Positions 7,744 through 17,060 of a stretch of DNA of 49,397 nucleotides are shown piece by piece (within the stretch, counting starts at the first letter, position 1; the number at the start of each line of letters is the position of its first letter). The stretch comes from Lachnospira sp. Its GTDB lineage: Bacteria > Bacillota > Clostridia > Lachnospirales > Lachnospiraceae. The notes beneath the pieces were generated by a model. That model worked only from the letters and a program-made list of their open reading frames with translations. It was not told the origin of the DNA and did no database searches. A program made the position numbers and the translations under genes. The stretch covers positions 1 through 49,397 of the forward strand of contig JAGATQ010000033.1 of assembly GCA_017621205.1 (NCBI GenBank). Direction: 5' to 3'.

Positions 7744-10014
7744 TTACCACAGTGCAACGGGATTCACATACAAGCCCTCTATTGCAAGTGACTTATCTAA
7801 TGTTAAGCTTGGTGTCTTTTTCTTCTTGTAGTAAACATTCTTGCCGTCCGTTGTAAGTGTTTTGTTCCCCTTCTCAATCTTAAACTTCTTCACTTTCGTT
7901 TCCTGCATAAATTCAGAATAGATATCAAAGGAGGAAACCGTCTTAGGAATCACATAGGTCTTTCCTTTTTTACCATACGGATATGCCTTTACAGTAGTTA
8001 CTTTCTTATTATACAACACCCCACTCTTTGCAGTAAAGTATTTATTTGATTTATTTACTTCAATTGTGGCAAGCTTTTTACATCCATATCCAAACCACTT
8101 ACTGCTGATATAGTTTACTTTCTTCCCTAATACAACCTTCTTTAAATATGGATTATTAAGAATCGCATCCTCATCAATCTCCTTAACTGTATCCGGTACA
8201 ACAAAGTTCGCAGTATCCTTTGCCGGCGGATAATAGTAAAGCTCTTCCATATCATAATCATAGAGTACACCATTCTTTACCTTGTAACTACCATTATCAC
8301 CTGTAGAAAAGCTTTCCAGCTTTGGAAGAGACATGGTCAGCCAGCTCGGCATTTTGGCAGCCCCCTGTAAATCCAGTTCCTTTAAAAAGTCATTCGCAAA
8401 GACGCCATAATATGCGATATCCTCAATACTATTTTGAACCGTAAACGTCTTATCCGGCTTCTTCTTTGGATAACCACAGATAGCATTCATGGATTTCGTA
8501 TACAAAACTCCGTCCCTTGCACAAAACGTACCATTCTCATCCACTACCTGATATTCTGTCAGATTGGGAAGATTGATTCCATTGTTCCCCAATGCCTTAA
8601 CCCCTTTACCAAAGGTCAGCTTCGTCAGTGCAGTACACTTGTTCGAAAGCGCATTCTCATATATATTTTCTACTTCATCTGGAACAACAAACTCTGTTCC
8701 TGCCTTCGCAATCGGGTAACAGATTAAGTCTTTACCGTCTTTAGAATAAAGAACGCCATCCACTGCCTTCAAGGATTGGTTTTCCTCTGCTACCGTATAT
8801 GCAGCCAACGAAACCAATGTATCATCTCCACCAAAGACAGCCGTATTACCACCGCCTTCCATAACTACGGTAGATGGAAGATGAATCTTTGTAATCGTCG
8901 GATGATTATAAAACAGGTTATAGTAAATATTTACAATTCCCTCCGGCAATGCAATCTCTGTCACACTGGATTTAGCCGGAATACCATAACACATTGTCTT
9001 CTTACTATTATAAAGAATATTACCTTCCACAACAAAGTTCTGATTACCGTCTGCAACCGCAACACTGGACAAATTAGTAAGAACATTTAACGCATACCGT
9101 TTACCATAAGTCTCATTATCAGTGTCATCAGAATATACATTCGTTGTGTCTCTTGGAATAGTGAGTGTGCTTACTGTTTTGGGAAGCATATCTATATTCA
9201 GGGACTTTATCGTATCGGGTAAAGTAACTATCGTATCCTTTCTAGCAGACGGCCAGCAAATCAGCCTCGTCTGATCCGCACTATATAACACACCATCCAG
9301 TGCTGTATATTCCGTATTGCCGGCAACCACGGTAATCGTAGAAAGCTTGGGCATGGTAGAAAGCTTCTTTAGGCTTCCCTCATAATTCTTTCCAATCTGG
9401 AAAGTGACAAGCTTGCTACAGTTTGCAATGGCATCATCACTAGCCAATCCGGTTACGCTATCCGGCATACTATAGCTGGTCTTATTGTAATTCTGTGGAA
9501 TCTTTACAAGCTTAGTCTTCTTCTTATTGTAAAGAACTCCTGCCTTCGCACTATAATTATCATTGCCTTTCTTTACCTGAATCGTGGCAAATTTCTCTAG
9601 ATTGTTCGTAATACCAGAATAACTTGTATTCCATTTTGACTCTGGAAAATCTGCTACATTTTTTCCAATCACAACCGTCTTAACATTGGGGAAAAATGCC
9701 AGAACATCTTCTTTTACGACGGTAACCTTATCGCCAAATTCTACCTTATTTACCTTAGAAAATGATTTCTGATTTTTATTGTAAGCCGTCTTTAATGCAT
9801 TTTTCATCTTTGTGCTCACATTTTTACCAATGACAAAGGTCTTTTCTCCTTTGAATTTTGCTGCATTCGTACCACTAAAAGTAAACCTCCCCGCCGCACT
9901 TGCACTCAACAATCCTTCTGCATTTACAAACGCCAGGGAAAATACCATAACCAGCGCCAGCATCAATGCCGTCATATGCCGCAATACATTTGTTTTTTGT
10001 TTACTGCACTTCAT
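7744..10014 (-). CDS. BspA-like leucine-rich-repeat (LRR_5) secreted protein, paralog of its downstream neighbour
   Basis: This 756-residue exported protein has a classical signal peptide (Lys-rich start, then a long Leu/Val/Ala core) ending near ASA-AGRF. It has the same architecture as the gene at 5564: FSGTNAAKFKGEKTFVIGKN matches the neighbour's FNGKNLDKFNGEKTFVINCD. At least six DGVLY[NST]xxxTxLxxYP repeat blocks follow in the same order. It is slightly longer at the C-terminus (NVYYKKKKTPSLTLDKSLA). No wall anchor or catalytic motif is visible. The tandem arrangement and collinear repeats show a gene duplication. Divergence is large enough that only motif blocks match. The likely role is surface or extracellular binding, with an unknown ligand. 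Confidence 0.82.
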   Translation of the reverse strand: MKCSKQKTNVLRHMTALMLALVMVFSLAFVNAEGLLSASAAGRFTFSGTNAAKFKGEKTFVIGKNVSTKMKNALKTAYNKNQKSFSKVNKVEFGDKVTVVKEDVLAFFPNVKTVVIGKNVADFPESKWNTSYSGITNNLEKFATIQVKKGNDNYSAKAGVLYNKKKTKLVKIPQNYNKTSYSMPDSVTGLASDDAIANCSKLVTFQIGKNYEGSLKKLSTMPKLSTITVVAGNTEYTALDGVLYSADQTRLICWPSARKDTIVTLPDTIKSLNIDMLPKTVSTLTIPRDTTNVYSDDTDNETYGKRYALNVLTNLSSVAVADGNQNFVVEGNILYNSKKTMCYGIPAKSSVTEIALPEGIVNIYYNLFYNHPTITKIHLPSTVVMEGGGNTAVFGGDDTLVSLAAYTVAEENQSLKAVDGVLYSKDGKDLICYPIAKAGTEFVVPDEVENIYENALSNKCTALTKLTFGKGVKALGNNGINLPNLTEYQVVDENGTFCARDGVLYTKSMNAICGYPKKKPDKTFTVQNSIEDIAYYGVFANDFLKELDLQGAAKMPSWLTMSLPKLESFSTGDNGSYKVKNGVLYDYDMEELYYYPPAKDTANFVVPDTVKEIDEDAILNNPYLKKVVLGKKVNYISSKWFGYGCKKLATIEVNKSNKYFTAKSGVLYNKKVTTVKAYPYGKKGKTYVIPKTVSSFDIYSEFMQETKVKKFKIEKGNKTLTTDGKNVYYKKKKTPSLTLDKSLAIEGLYVNPVALW

Positions 10015-10131
10015 ATTAACTCCTCCTTGTTTTATCTTAAATATTGAAACGAATGGTTTCCGTTCTATTTAGGTAATGAATTATCATCCCATTTTATCAC
10101 ATCAACAAATAAATTTTTATCAATATACCCC

Positions 10132-11340
10132 TTAAACCAAACTTTCCAAAGTCTTACGGATTTCTTTAATAAAATTCTGACTATTTAAGACTGTCACATT
10201 GTCAAGGGAAGTTATCAATGCCAAATCCTTCGTCATCTTACCATCCTCAATCGTCTTCAAGGTAGCTGCCTCTAATTTATCTGCAAAGGTCATTAAATCA
10301 GAAAGTCCATCCAGTTCTCCACGCTTTCTAAGTGCCCCCGTCCATGCAAATATCGTTGCCACAGAATTGGTAGAGGTCTCCTCACCCTTGAGATGCTTAT
10401 AATAATGACGCATCACTGTTCCATGTGCTGCTTCATACTCATACTTGCCATCCGGTGTCACTAAAACAGATGTCATCATAGCCAGAGAACCAAAAGCAGA
10501 AGAAACCATATCACTCATCACATCACCATCATAGTTTTTGCAAGCCCAGATAAAGCCACCCTTTGCCTTCATAACACGGGCCACCGCATCATCAATCAAA
10601 GTATAAAAATACTCGATACCAGCCGCCTTAAATTTCTCATCATATTCTGCATCATAAATGTCCTGCATAATATCCTTAAAGGTATGGTCATATTTCTTAG
10701 ATATCGTATCCTTTGTCGCAAACCACAAATCCTGTTTCGTATCCAACGCATAATTAAAGCAAGCTCTTGCAAAGCTCATAATAGACTTCTCCGTATTGTG
10801 AATACCCTGAATAATACCCGGGGCATCAAAGGTGTGAATCAACTCCCTCGTCTCGCTTCCATCCTCAGCAGTAAATACAAGCTCTGCCTTTCCTGCACAA
10901 GGAATCTTCATTTCTGCGTTCTTATATACATCACCGTAAGCATGCCTTGCAAGGGTAATCGGCTTCTCCCAGTTTTTCACACAAGGTGCAATCCCCTTTA
11001 CCACAATCGGAGTACGAAAAACTGTTCCGTCTAACATCGCACGGATGGTTCCATTCGGACTTTTCCACATCTCCTTCAAATTATATTCTGTCATACGGTC
11101 CGCATTCGGCGTAATCGTTGCACATTTTACCGCAACCCCATATTTCTTCGTTGCGTTGGCAGAGTCTATCGTCACCTGATCATTGGTTTCATTTCGATAT
11201 TTCAACCCCAAATCATAATATTCCGTCTTCAAATCTACAAAAGGAAGAATTAAATCATCCTTAATAAACTGCCACAGAATCCTTGTCATCTCATCTCCGT
11301 CCATCTCTACCAACGGGGTTGTCATCTTAATCTTATCCAT
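10132..11340 (-). CDS. icd: NADP-dependent isocitrate dehydrogenase (eukaryote-like homodimeric type)
   Basis: The enzyme oxidatively decarboxylates isocitrate to 2-oxoglutarate with NADP+, feeding glutamate synthesis in the cytoplasm. At 402 residues, with [18 protein letters not shown] and [19 protein letters not shown] blocks, it belongs to the short IDP subfamily (like eukaryotic IDH1) rather than the E. coli Icd subfamily. The NADP site region is [18 protein letters not shown]...[10 protein letters not shown]. The ATG at 11340 is preceded by AGGAGG at normal spacing. Upstream is a short leader with a promoter (11444-11473) and a strong terminator hairpin (11364-11396), which suggests transcription attenuation. 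No other TCA gene is adjacent. Confidence 0.93.
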   Translation of the reverse strand: MDKIKMTTPLVEMDGDEMTRILWQFIKDDLILPFVDLKTEYYDLGLKYRNETNDQVTIDSANATKKYGVAVKCATITPNADRMTEYNLKEMWKSPNGTIRAMLDGTVFRTPIVVKGIAPCVKNWEKPITLARHAYGDVYKNAEMKIPCAGKAELVFTAEDGSETRELIHTFDAPGIIQGIHNTEKSIMSFARACFNYALDTKQDLWFATKDTISKKYDHTFKDIMQDIYDAEYDEKFKAAGIEYFYTLIDDAVARVMKAKGGFIWACKNYDGDVMSDMVSSAFGSLAMMTSVLVTPDGKYEYEAAHGTVMRHYYKHLKGEETSTNSVATIFAWTGALRKRGELDGLSDLMTFADKLEAATLKTIEDGKMTKDLALITSLDNVTVLNSQNFIKEIRKTLESLV

Positions 11341-11363
11341 GTTTCGTCCTCCTAATCTGAATT

Positions 11364-11396
11364 AAAAAACGCACTATGCCTCTGGCATACCGCGTT
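11364..11396 (-). terminator. Intrinsic terminator inside the icd leader (possible attenuator)
   Basis: On the minus strand AACGC-GG-TATGCC-aga-GGCATA-GT-GCGTT forms a long stem with one internal mismatch step, followed directly by TTTTTT. It ends only about 25 nt before the icd ATG and lies downstream of the predicted icd promoter, so it would stop transcription unless antagonised. An upstream segment, TGCAATGGTGCA, overlaps its 5' arm and could form an alternative pairing. Confidence 0.65.
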
Positions 11397-11443
11397 GCAC
11401 CATTGCACACTGTAAGCTTTATAACATTCTCACATCAAGCTCT

Positions 11444-11473
11444 ATTATAAGCGACAAGCTCCTCTTTTGTAAA
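11444..11473 (-). promoter_or_regulatory. Predicted sigma-A promoter for icd
   Basis: On the minus strand, -35 TTTACA (11468-11473) and -10 TATAAT (11444-11449) are separated by 18 nt. Transcription would start near 11437, giving a leader of about 100 nt that contains the terminator hairpin. Confidence 0.6.
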
Positions 11474-11624
11474 CCTTGTTGAAGGAATTTTTACATAATT
11501 TTTATTTTTTAAACGAAATCATGAATTTCAAAAATAGGATTGAAAAAACCAGACAAAACCTTTAGAATAGGACTGTGTGTAAATTTTTTGTAAAAAACAG
11601 GTAAAACGATATACGGAGGATACT

Positions 11625-13703
11625 ATGACTATTTTTGATGTAATCACTATGTTAGGCGGTGTTGGATTATTCCTGTTCGGCATGAGCCTGATGGGAGATA
11701 ACCTGGAGCGGGTTGCAGGTGCAGGATTAGAGCGTTTGTTAGAAAAGCTTACGAGCAACCGTTTAAAAGGATTTGGACTTGGTATTGCTGTTACCGCCAT
11801 CATACAAAGCTCTGCTGCCACGACGGTAATGGCAGTCGGATTTGTAAATGCCGGAATTATGAAGCTGATACAGGCAATTCCGGTAGTATTCGGTGCCAAT
11901 ATCGGTAGCACTGTCACCTCCCAGATTCTAAGATTCAGTGGTGGAGACGGTGACAGCCTTGCACTACAGCTTTGCAAGCCAGCCAATATTGCACCGTTAC
12001 TCGTCTGTGGTGCTGCATTTATCTTATTAATTAGCAAGCACAAAAAAACAAGGGATATTGCCGGAATCCTGATGGGATTTGGTATTTTATTCATCGGTAT
12101 GAATACCATGGAAACAGCATTATCACCACTCAGCAGCTCCAGTGCTTTCCAGAACCTCTTTTTGAAATTTTCCAATCCACTGCTTGGATTTTTAGTTGGT
12201 ATGATTGTTACAATGATTCTGCAAAGCTCCTCTGCATCTGTTGGTATTCTGCAGGCATTGGCATTTTCTACCGGAAGCCTGACCTTCACCACCTGCTTTC
12301 CAATTATTATGGGACAGAATGTAGGAAAATGTATTACTGTAATTCTCGGAAGCCTTGGAACCGGAAAAAAGGCAAAGCGTCTGGCAGTCTCCCACGTTTG
12401 TTTCAACGTACTTGGTGCAACAATCATCATGGGAGTGATGTATCTTATAAGGGCAATCGTACCTTTGCCATTCTGGGATCATGTTATGACCAAGGGTAAT
12501 ATTGCCGATGTACATCTGGCATTCAATGTCATTACCTCTTTGATTCTGCTTCCTTTTGTAAAGCAGATTGCCGATTTAACCGGGTTAATTATCCGTGGCG
12601 ATTCCGAGAGCAAAATTGATACGGAGCTTTCCCTATTGGATGAAATCTTCCTTTCAAAGCCAGCCTTTGCTCTCGAAAAGTGTAATACGGTTATGCAGAC
12701 GATGGCAGATACGGTAGCAGAGAACTTCAAGCTTGCCACATCTCTCCTAACGGAGGAATGGGATGACAAGAAATACCAGCTTATGCAGGAGAACGAAGCC
12801 TTTCTGGACAAATCAGAAACTGCATTGACAGATTACATAGTAAAGATGACCGCTCATGCCTTGAACCACAATGAGCGAAAAGAAGCCAGCAAGCTTCTAA
12901 ACAGTGTCAGCGACTTTGAACGAATGGGAGATTACTGTATCAAAATTGCAGAATGTGTCATCTTTAAACAAAATCAGAATATCCACTTTACAGATGTAGG
13001 CCGTGAAGAACTCAGTTATCTGATAAAAGCAACGGAACAAACTCTGACACAATCCTTGCATGCCTTTAAAGAAGAGGATATTAACAGTGCCATGAAGGTA
13101 GAACCCCTTTACCAGACAGTAGATACCTTAAAGGATATGCTAAAGGAGCATCACATTGCCCGGCTGGCTATGGGAGAATGCAGTACTGCTGCCGGAATCT
13201 CCTTGATTGAACTTGTCACCAGCCTTGACCGCATTGCTTCGCACTGCCTTAATGTCACCCTGCATACCATGCAGAAGCTGACTACAGAACATAACTTTGA
13301 TTTCCATGAGCAAAAACATATTATGCGGGAATCCAATAAGGAATCAGATATTGCGTTGATTCAATATTATAACGGTCTTTATGTTACTCCTGTAAAAAAC
13401 ATTGGTGAACAGTATCGGGAGCATATAAAAACCACGAAGAAATTAAAGGAATCGGAAGAAGCCAAGAAAATTGCTGCTGCTGCCGAACCGAAAAAGCATG
13501 ACAAGCAGGAAGAGAAAAAGCTATCTAAAAAAGCAAAGGCAGAACATTCCAAGGAGGATATGAAAAAGAAGGCAGAACACTCCAAGGACGAATTTAAGAA
13601 AAAGGCAGAACACTCTAAGGATGAGTTTAAGAAAAAAGCCGAGCACAAAAAAGAGGAATTCAAGAAAAAGGCGGATTCTAAAAATACGAAAAAGAAAAAA
13701 TGA
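11625..13703 (+). CDS. Na+/phosphate cotransporter family protein with PhoU-like domain and Lys-rich repeat tail
   Basis: The N-terminal half (about residues 1-310) is the Na/Pi-cotransporter II fold. It has two inverted copies marked by QSSAATTVMA (from residue 61) and ILQSSSASVGIL, and about eight membrane segments. Residues 340-560 form a PhoU-like helical bundle (EKCNTVMQTMADTVAENF..., SDFERMGDYCIKIAE). It probably imports or exports phosphate at the cytoplasmic membrane. The last 75 residues are unusual: four and a half 11-residue repeats, AEHSKDEFKKK, of extreme positive charge. The RBS GGAGG precedes the ATG. It is followed by a shared terminator and faces the surface-protein gene. The family is usually about 550-600 residues, and the excess is the tail. 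Confidence 0.88.
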   Translation: MTIFDVITMLGGVGLFLFGMSLMGDNLERVAGAGLERLLEKLTSNRLKGFGLGIAVTAIIQSSAATTVMAVGFVNAGIMKLIQAIPVVFGANIGSTVTSQILRFSGGDGDSLALQLCKPANIAPLLVCGAAFILLISKHKKTRDIAGILMGFGILFIGMNTMETALSPLSSSSAFQNLFLKFSNPLLGFLVGMIVTMILQSSSASVGILQALAFSTGSLTFTTCFPIIMGQNVGKCITVILGSLGTGKKAKRLAVSHVCFNVLGATIIMGVMYLIRAIVPLPFWDHVMTKGNIADVHLAFNVITSLILLPFVKQIADLTGLIIRGDSESKIDTELSLLDEIFLSKPAFALEKCNTVMQTMADTVAENFKLATSLLTEEWDDKKYQLMQENEAFLDKSETALTDYIVKMTAHALNHNERKEASKLLNSVSDFERMGDYCIKIAECVIFKQNQNIHFTDVGREELSYLIKATEQTLTQSLHAFKEEDINSAMKVEPLYQTVDTLKDMLKEHHIARLAMGECSTAAGISLIELVTSLDRIASHCLNVTLHTMQKLTTEHNFDFHEQKHIMRESNKESDIALIQYYNGLYVTPVKNIGEQYREHIKTTKKLKESEEAKKIAAAAEPKKHDKQEEKKLSKKAKAEHSKEDMKKKAEHSKDEFKKKAEHSKDEFKKKAEHKKEEFKKKADSKNTKKKK
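13539..13670 (+). repeat. 33-bp tandem repeats encoding 11-residue AEHSK...KKK units
   Basis: Four consecutive 33-bp units translate to AEHSKEDMKKK, AEHSKDEFKKK, AEHSKDEFKKK and AEHKKEEFKKK, followed by a partial unit (ADSKNTKKKK). The second and third are nearly identical at DNA level apart from synonymous changes. The copy number is a likely site of length variation. Confidence 0.85.
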
Positions 13704-13759
13704 TGCTCAAATTTCCTACTTACAAATGGAGCTTTAGACTAATTGATATAATATTATTT

Positions 13760-13788
13760 GAGCGGAAGTGGATTACCCACTCCCGCTC
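13760..13788. terminator. Bidirectional terminator between convergent genes
   Basis: A 12-bp stem with one mismatch (GAGCGGAAGTGG 13760-13771 / CCACTCCCGCTC 13777-13788) lies between the cotransporter (+) and the surface protein (-), with AT-rich flanks on both sides. Confidence 0.7.
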
Positions 13789-13792
13789 ATTT

Positions 13793-15592
13793 CTAATACG
13801 TCTTCAACCGAATATCCGAACGAAGCTTACTTTTCTCTAACAACGCCTCATAAGCACGGTACTTCTTATCCGGCATCTCAATCGAGGCTTTCTTTGACAA
13901 ATCCTTAAATGCATTTACAGCTACCTTTTTTAATTTACCAGATTTAATAATAACTGTCTTACATTTTCTATTCTTGGAAAACATTTCTTCACCCAAGGTT
14001 GTTACATTTTTACCAATCGTAACCTTGGTCAGCTTTTTACATTTCTGAAATGCATGATTTGAAACAGCAGTAACCTTATAAGTAACATTATTGTAGGTTA
14101 TATTGGCGGGTATAGCAGCAGTCTTAAGCTTAGAAGGCTTCAACGGTGCTACGACCGTTACCGCTCCTGACTTAAGAGAGGAAACGGTAACCTTATACCG
14201 GAATCCATCTGCATTAAATTTCTTCCCTTTCGCCAGTGGCTTTCTTGCTTTAATTGTTACGGTACCAGGTACATTGTTACTCCCAGGCTGCTCAGGCGTG
14301 ATACCCGTACCACCATTGACACCAAACTGTTCCCGGAAGAGCTGTTCCCGAAGTGAAAGCTTTTGCAGCTCTGTTTCTCCCACTAACTGCTTTTGTGCAT
14401 CCGTCAATGCATTGTAGGACTGCCTAGCCCGCTCAATAGCTGGCAGGGACTGTGCCGTCACCTCTCCAATCGCTTCAATCAATGCAATTGTTTCATCCGC
14501 ATAATCCTTATCCGTCTTCACCGGCTCAACAACCGGCTCTGGTTCCACCGGTTCCGGCTCCGGCTCTACATAATGTATATTTCTCTGCCACTGGGCATAC
14601 ATAATGATATCACCGGTCATTTCATATTCCTGCCCCGGCATTACCGTATACCCATTACCATTGACTGCCGTGTTCCAGCTTACAAAATCATAGCCCGGCC
14701 TGCTATACTCACATTCGGCAATCGTAATCCTCGTACCCTCGATATATCTGGCACTATGGGAAGTCATATCCCCGATGCCTCCCGTACCATTGTAGGATAT
14801 ATCGTAGCGGACAAGCTCCTGTATCGTAACTGTAGAAGTTGCCCAACGGTCTGGCAAGTCCTTAGAGGTTGCCCGCACTGTAATGGTTCCCGCAGTCTCC
14901 TCCCTGTCAATATGCAGCGTCCCTGTCTCATCAATGGTCGTTCCAGACATATTCTGCCCGACAACCTCCCATGTTGCCTCCTTTGTCAAATTACCCGTGC
15001 CCCGAACCACGACAGTGAAGCTATAATTGGAACCTTGAGGAATCGTAATCCTGCTCGGTGAAATATCAAATCCATTAATTGTAATCATAACCTGCCACTG
15101 GGCATATAACACAACATCCTCTGTAATCGTAAAGGTATCTCCCGGCCGGTAGGTGGTTCCACTGCCGTCCGCCTTGGTATTCCAGCTTTCAAAGGAATAC
15201 CCGTTACAGTTAAAACCCTTATTTCTGCTATCTCCCGTAACACCATTGGCAAGCACGGTTACCTCACTATTCTTCTGGTATGGGCTTGCCACATCCTCCA
15301 CTACACCCGTTACTGCTGCTCCTGTTGGTGCATTCTTATTGTAAGTAACCTTATACTGTTCCTCCGTATCCTGACCAGCGTCTGCGGCCCCCGTTACATC
15401 CTGCTCTCCTGCTGACGATACATCCACAAGCTTTCCACTCCCCAATGCCACATGCTTATCTGACAGTGCCCGGCTCTCTGACTGACTAACCGGGATGGAA
15501 AAAAATAACAAAACGATAGCCAGTGCCAACGCACTAACCCTTCTAATTTCATTACGGCAAACTTTAGTAATACCATATATCCATTTCTTCAT
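13793..15592 (-). CDS. Secreted surface protein with InlB-type B-repeats, Ig-like domain and C-terminal LRR_5
   Basis: This 599-residue exported protein has a signal peptide core ALALAIVLLFFSIPVSQS. In order it carries a Listeria-Bacteroides/InlB B-repeat (YKVTYNKNAPTGAAVTGVV...SWNTKADGSG...YAQWQ), a bacterial Ig-like (BIG2) domain (FDISPSRITIPQGSNYSF), and a second B-repeat (YDISYNGTGGIGD...FVSWNTAVNGNG...YAQWQ). A Pro/Glu linker (EPEPEPVEPEPVVEPV) and a helical module (IALIEAIGEVTAQSLPAIER...YNALTDAQKQLV), typical of clostridial surface proteins, follow. The C-terminus is a small BspA-like LRR_5 block (VSNHAFQKCKKLTKVTIGKN). No sortase motif is seen. The LRR end links it to the two BspA-like proteins upstream, so this region is rich in surface-exposed products. 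Adhesion is likely but unproven. Confidence 0.82.
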   Translation of the reverse strand: MKKWIYGITKVCRNEIRRVSALALAIVLLFFSIPVSQSESRALSDKHVALGSGKLVDVSSAGEQDVTGAADAGQDTEEQYKVTYNKNAPTGAAVTGVVEDVASPYQKNSEVTVLANGVTGDSRNKGFNCNGYSFESWNTKADGSGTTYRPGDTFTITEDVVLYAQWQVMITINGFDISPSRITIPQGSNYSFTVVVRGTGNLTKEATWEVVGQNMSGTTIDETGTLHIDREETAGTITVRATSKDLPDRWATSTVTIQELVRYDISYNGTGGIGDMTSHSARYIEGTRITIAECEYSRPGYDFVSWNTAVNGNGYTVMPGQEYEMTGDIIMYAQWQRNIHYVEPEPEPVEPEPVVEPVKTDKDYADETIALIEAIGEVTAQSLPAIERARQSYNALTDAQKQLVGETELQKLSLREQLFREQFGVNGGTGITPEQPGSNNVPGTVTIKARKPLAKGKKFNADGFRYKVTVSSLKSGAVTVVAPLKPSKLKTAAIPANITYNNVTYKVTAVSNHAFQKCKKLTKVTIGKNVTTLGEEMFSKNRKCKTVIIKSGKLKKVAVNAFKDLSKKASIEMPDKKYRAYEALLEKSKLRSDIRLKTY

Positions 15593-15699
15593 ATCAATCG
15601 CTCCTAACTTTCCACGCTTCCAAAAAACAGCAAACAGGGTATCTAACTATATATCGGCATTTTAACACAAAAATCAAAGATAAATGTTAGAAAAATACA

Positions 15700-17049
15700 C
15701 TATTTCTGCTCCAAATGATATTTTTGAACAACCTCCTTAAGCTTCGCCTTCGGCATCTCCATATAATTCTTTTTAACAATCTGTTCAATCATCTCTGCGG
15801 TTCCCTCATAACCAAACAGCGTTGAGTCCATCGTCATGTGATAATTGCCAGCCTCCTTCCAGTCTTCATCTGTAAAATGCATATAATACTGGTATGTCTC
15901 ACTATCCTGCCGCTCAACCATCTCCGCCGCTTTTTTCAAACTAACATTATATTTTTCCTGCATATAAACAATGCGGTGCTGCTTATCCGCACAGATATGA
16001 ATATGAAGGGCTCCGGGAATCTCCCTTAACAGATAATGGGAACAATGCCCTATAATAATGCAGTCCTCCTCCCGCGCCAAACGTTCAATCACCCGCTTCT
16101 GAGCATTAAACAGCTGCCGGTAACTCTCCATATCCTCATTTACCAGCGTATAATTTTCTAAGAAAAATGCTTCCACTACATTCGTGTAAAGCCGCTCATT
16201 ATGTTTTCGGACATAGTCGGTAGTAAAATTACCCTCTCTGGCAACCAATGCCACCAGCTCCTTATCATATACCGGAATGTTCAACATCGCCCCTAAAATC
16301 TTGGCAATCACACGTCCCCCACTTCCAGCCTCTGAAGTAATCGTAACTACAAGCCTTTTCCCTTCTTCAAGCTTTAATTTCGCTTCGTAGACAAGGCTTC
16401 CCTCATGCTCGAAATAATGATTGGTAAAACGAAGCTTTTTCGTGAAAAAGTGGGAAACAGGCCCAACCAAAAACGCTGTAATTAAAGTTCCTTCCCGAAC
16501 CCCCTCAATATGCCCAATCGCAAAAAGAGCAATTACTGCGGCAAGCATCGTCATAATCGCATCGTTTAAAAATTTGACAAAACCAAATTCCTTTCTCGTG
16601 ACATCGGCAATGGCTTTTACGAATGCCTCGGAAGAAAGCATAACCACATCCGCCACCACCTGACAGCTAACACCGAGAGCCCGGATAACACAGCCAGCCA
16701 GTACGAGAAAAATTGCTGTGTAATAATGATGAACTGTAATGCCCTTTAGCATCATCATCGCCAAATCAATACAGGCGGCAAAAAGAAAGGTCACCGGAAG
16801 CTGCATAAGCTGGTATTTTTTAAAATTACTCCGAAGCAGCAAGAACTGCAACAATAATAACAGCAAATTAAAAAGAAATGTAAAGCTTCCAAAGGAAAGC
16901 GGCAGTGCTAAGCTTAACACATAGGGTATCGAAGTCGTCGGCCCGGTTCCAAGAACGGATTTGGTAATCAAAGCCACCCCAATCGCATTACACCAGATAC
17001 CTATAAAAAATACAATATACCGTTTGATTAGTTCAGATTTATTTCTCAT
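15700..17049 (-). CDS. Fusion of a YczE/DUF6198-like membrane domain with a cytidylate-kinase-like domain
   Basis: Residues 1-215 form a six-helix membrane domain of the YczE/DUF6198 type (GVALITKSVLGTGPTTSIPYV is the typical block). Residues 230-435 are a cytosolic P-loop kinase of the cytidylate-kinase-like family (VVTITSEAGSGGRVIAKILG, then YDKELVALVAREG). This family uses SE.GSGGR in place of a standard Walker A. The later EEDCIIIGHCSHYLL block also fits. The fusion is a known clostridial arrangement. Its substrate is not established and need not be CMP. It starts 12 nt after manA with its own RBS GGAG, so the two are almost certainly co-transcribed. That hints at a link to sugar phosphate or envelope metabolism, which is inference only. 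Confidence 0.82.
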   Translation of the reverse strand: MRNKSELIKRYIVFFIGIWCNAIGVALITKSVLGTGPTTSIPYVLSLALPLSFGSFTFLFNLLLLLLQFLLLRSNFKKYQLMQLPVTFLFAACIDLAMMMLKGITVHHYYTAIFLVLAGCVIRALGVSCQVVADVVMLSSEAFVKAIADVTRKEFGFVKFLNDAIMTMLAAVIALFAIGHIEGVREGTLITAFLVGPVSHFFTKKLRFTNHYFEHEGSLVYEAKLKLEEGKRLVVTITSEAGSGGRVIAKILGAMLNIPVYDKELVALVAREGNFTTDYVRKHNERLYTNVVEAFFLENYTLVNEDMESYRQLFNAQKRVIERLAREEDCIIIGHCSHYLLREIPGALHIHICADKQHRIVYMQEKYNVSLKKAAEMVERQDSETYQYYMHFTDEDWKEAGNYHMTMDSTLFGYEGTAEMIEQIVKKNYMEMPKAKLKEVVQKYHLEQK

Positions 17050-17060
17050 GTTATCTCCTT

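Noticed and set aside
11364..11437. T-box upstream of icd (TGGTGCAACGCGG resembles a T-box core)
   Set aside because: The leader between the predicted promoter and terminator is only about 70 nt, too short for stem I and a specifier loop. The motif match is partial.
11528..12430. 300-codon open frame on the minus strand across the phosphate transporter
   Set aside because: It lies opposite a clear transporter gene, its translation is Pro/Ile/Asn-rich without a family pattern, and it has no RBS. It is a shadow of the real gene.
14393..15061. 222-codon plus-strand frame within the InlB-repeat gene
   Set aside because: Antisense to a well-supported surface-protein gene. The Arg/His/Cys-rich translation is typical of a shadow frame.
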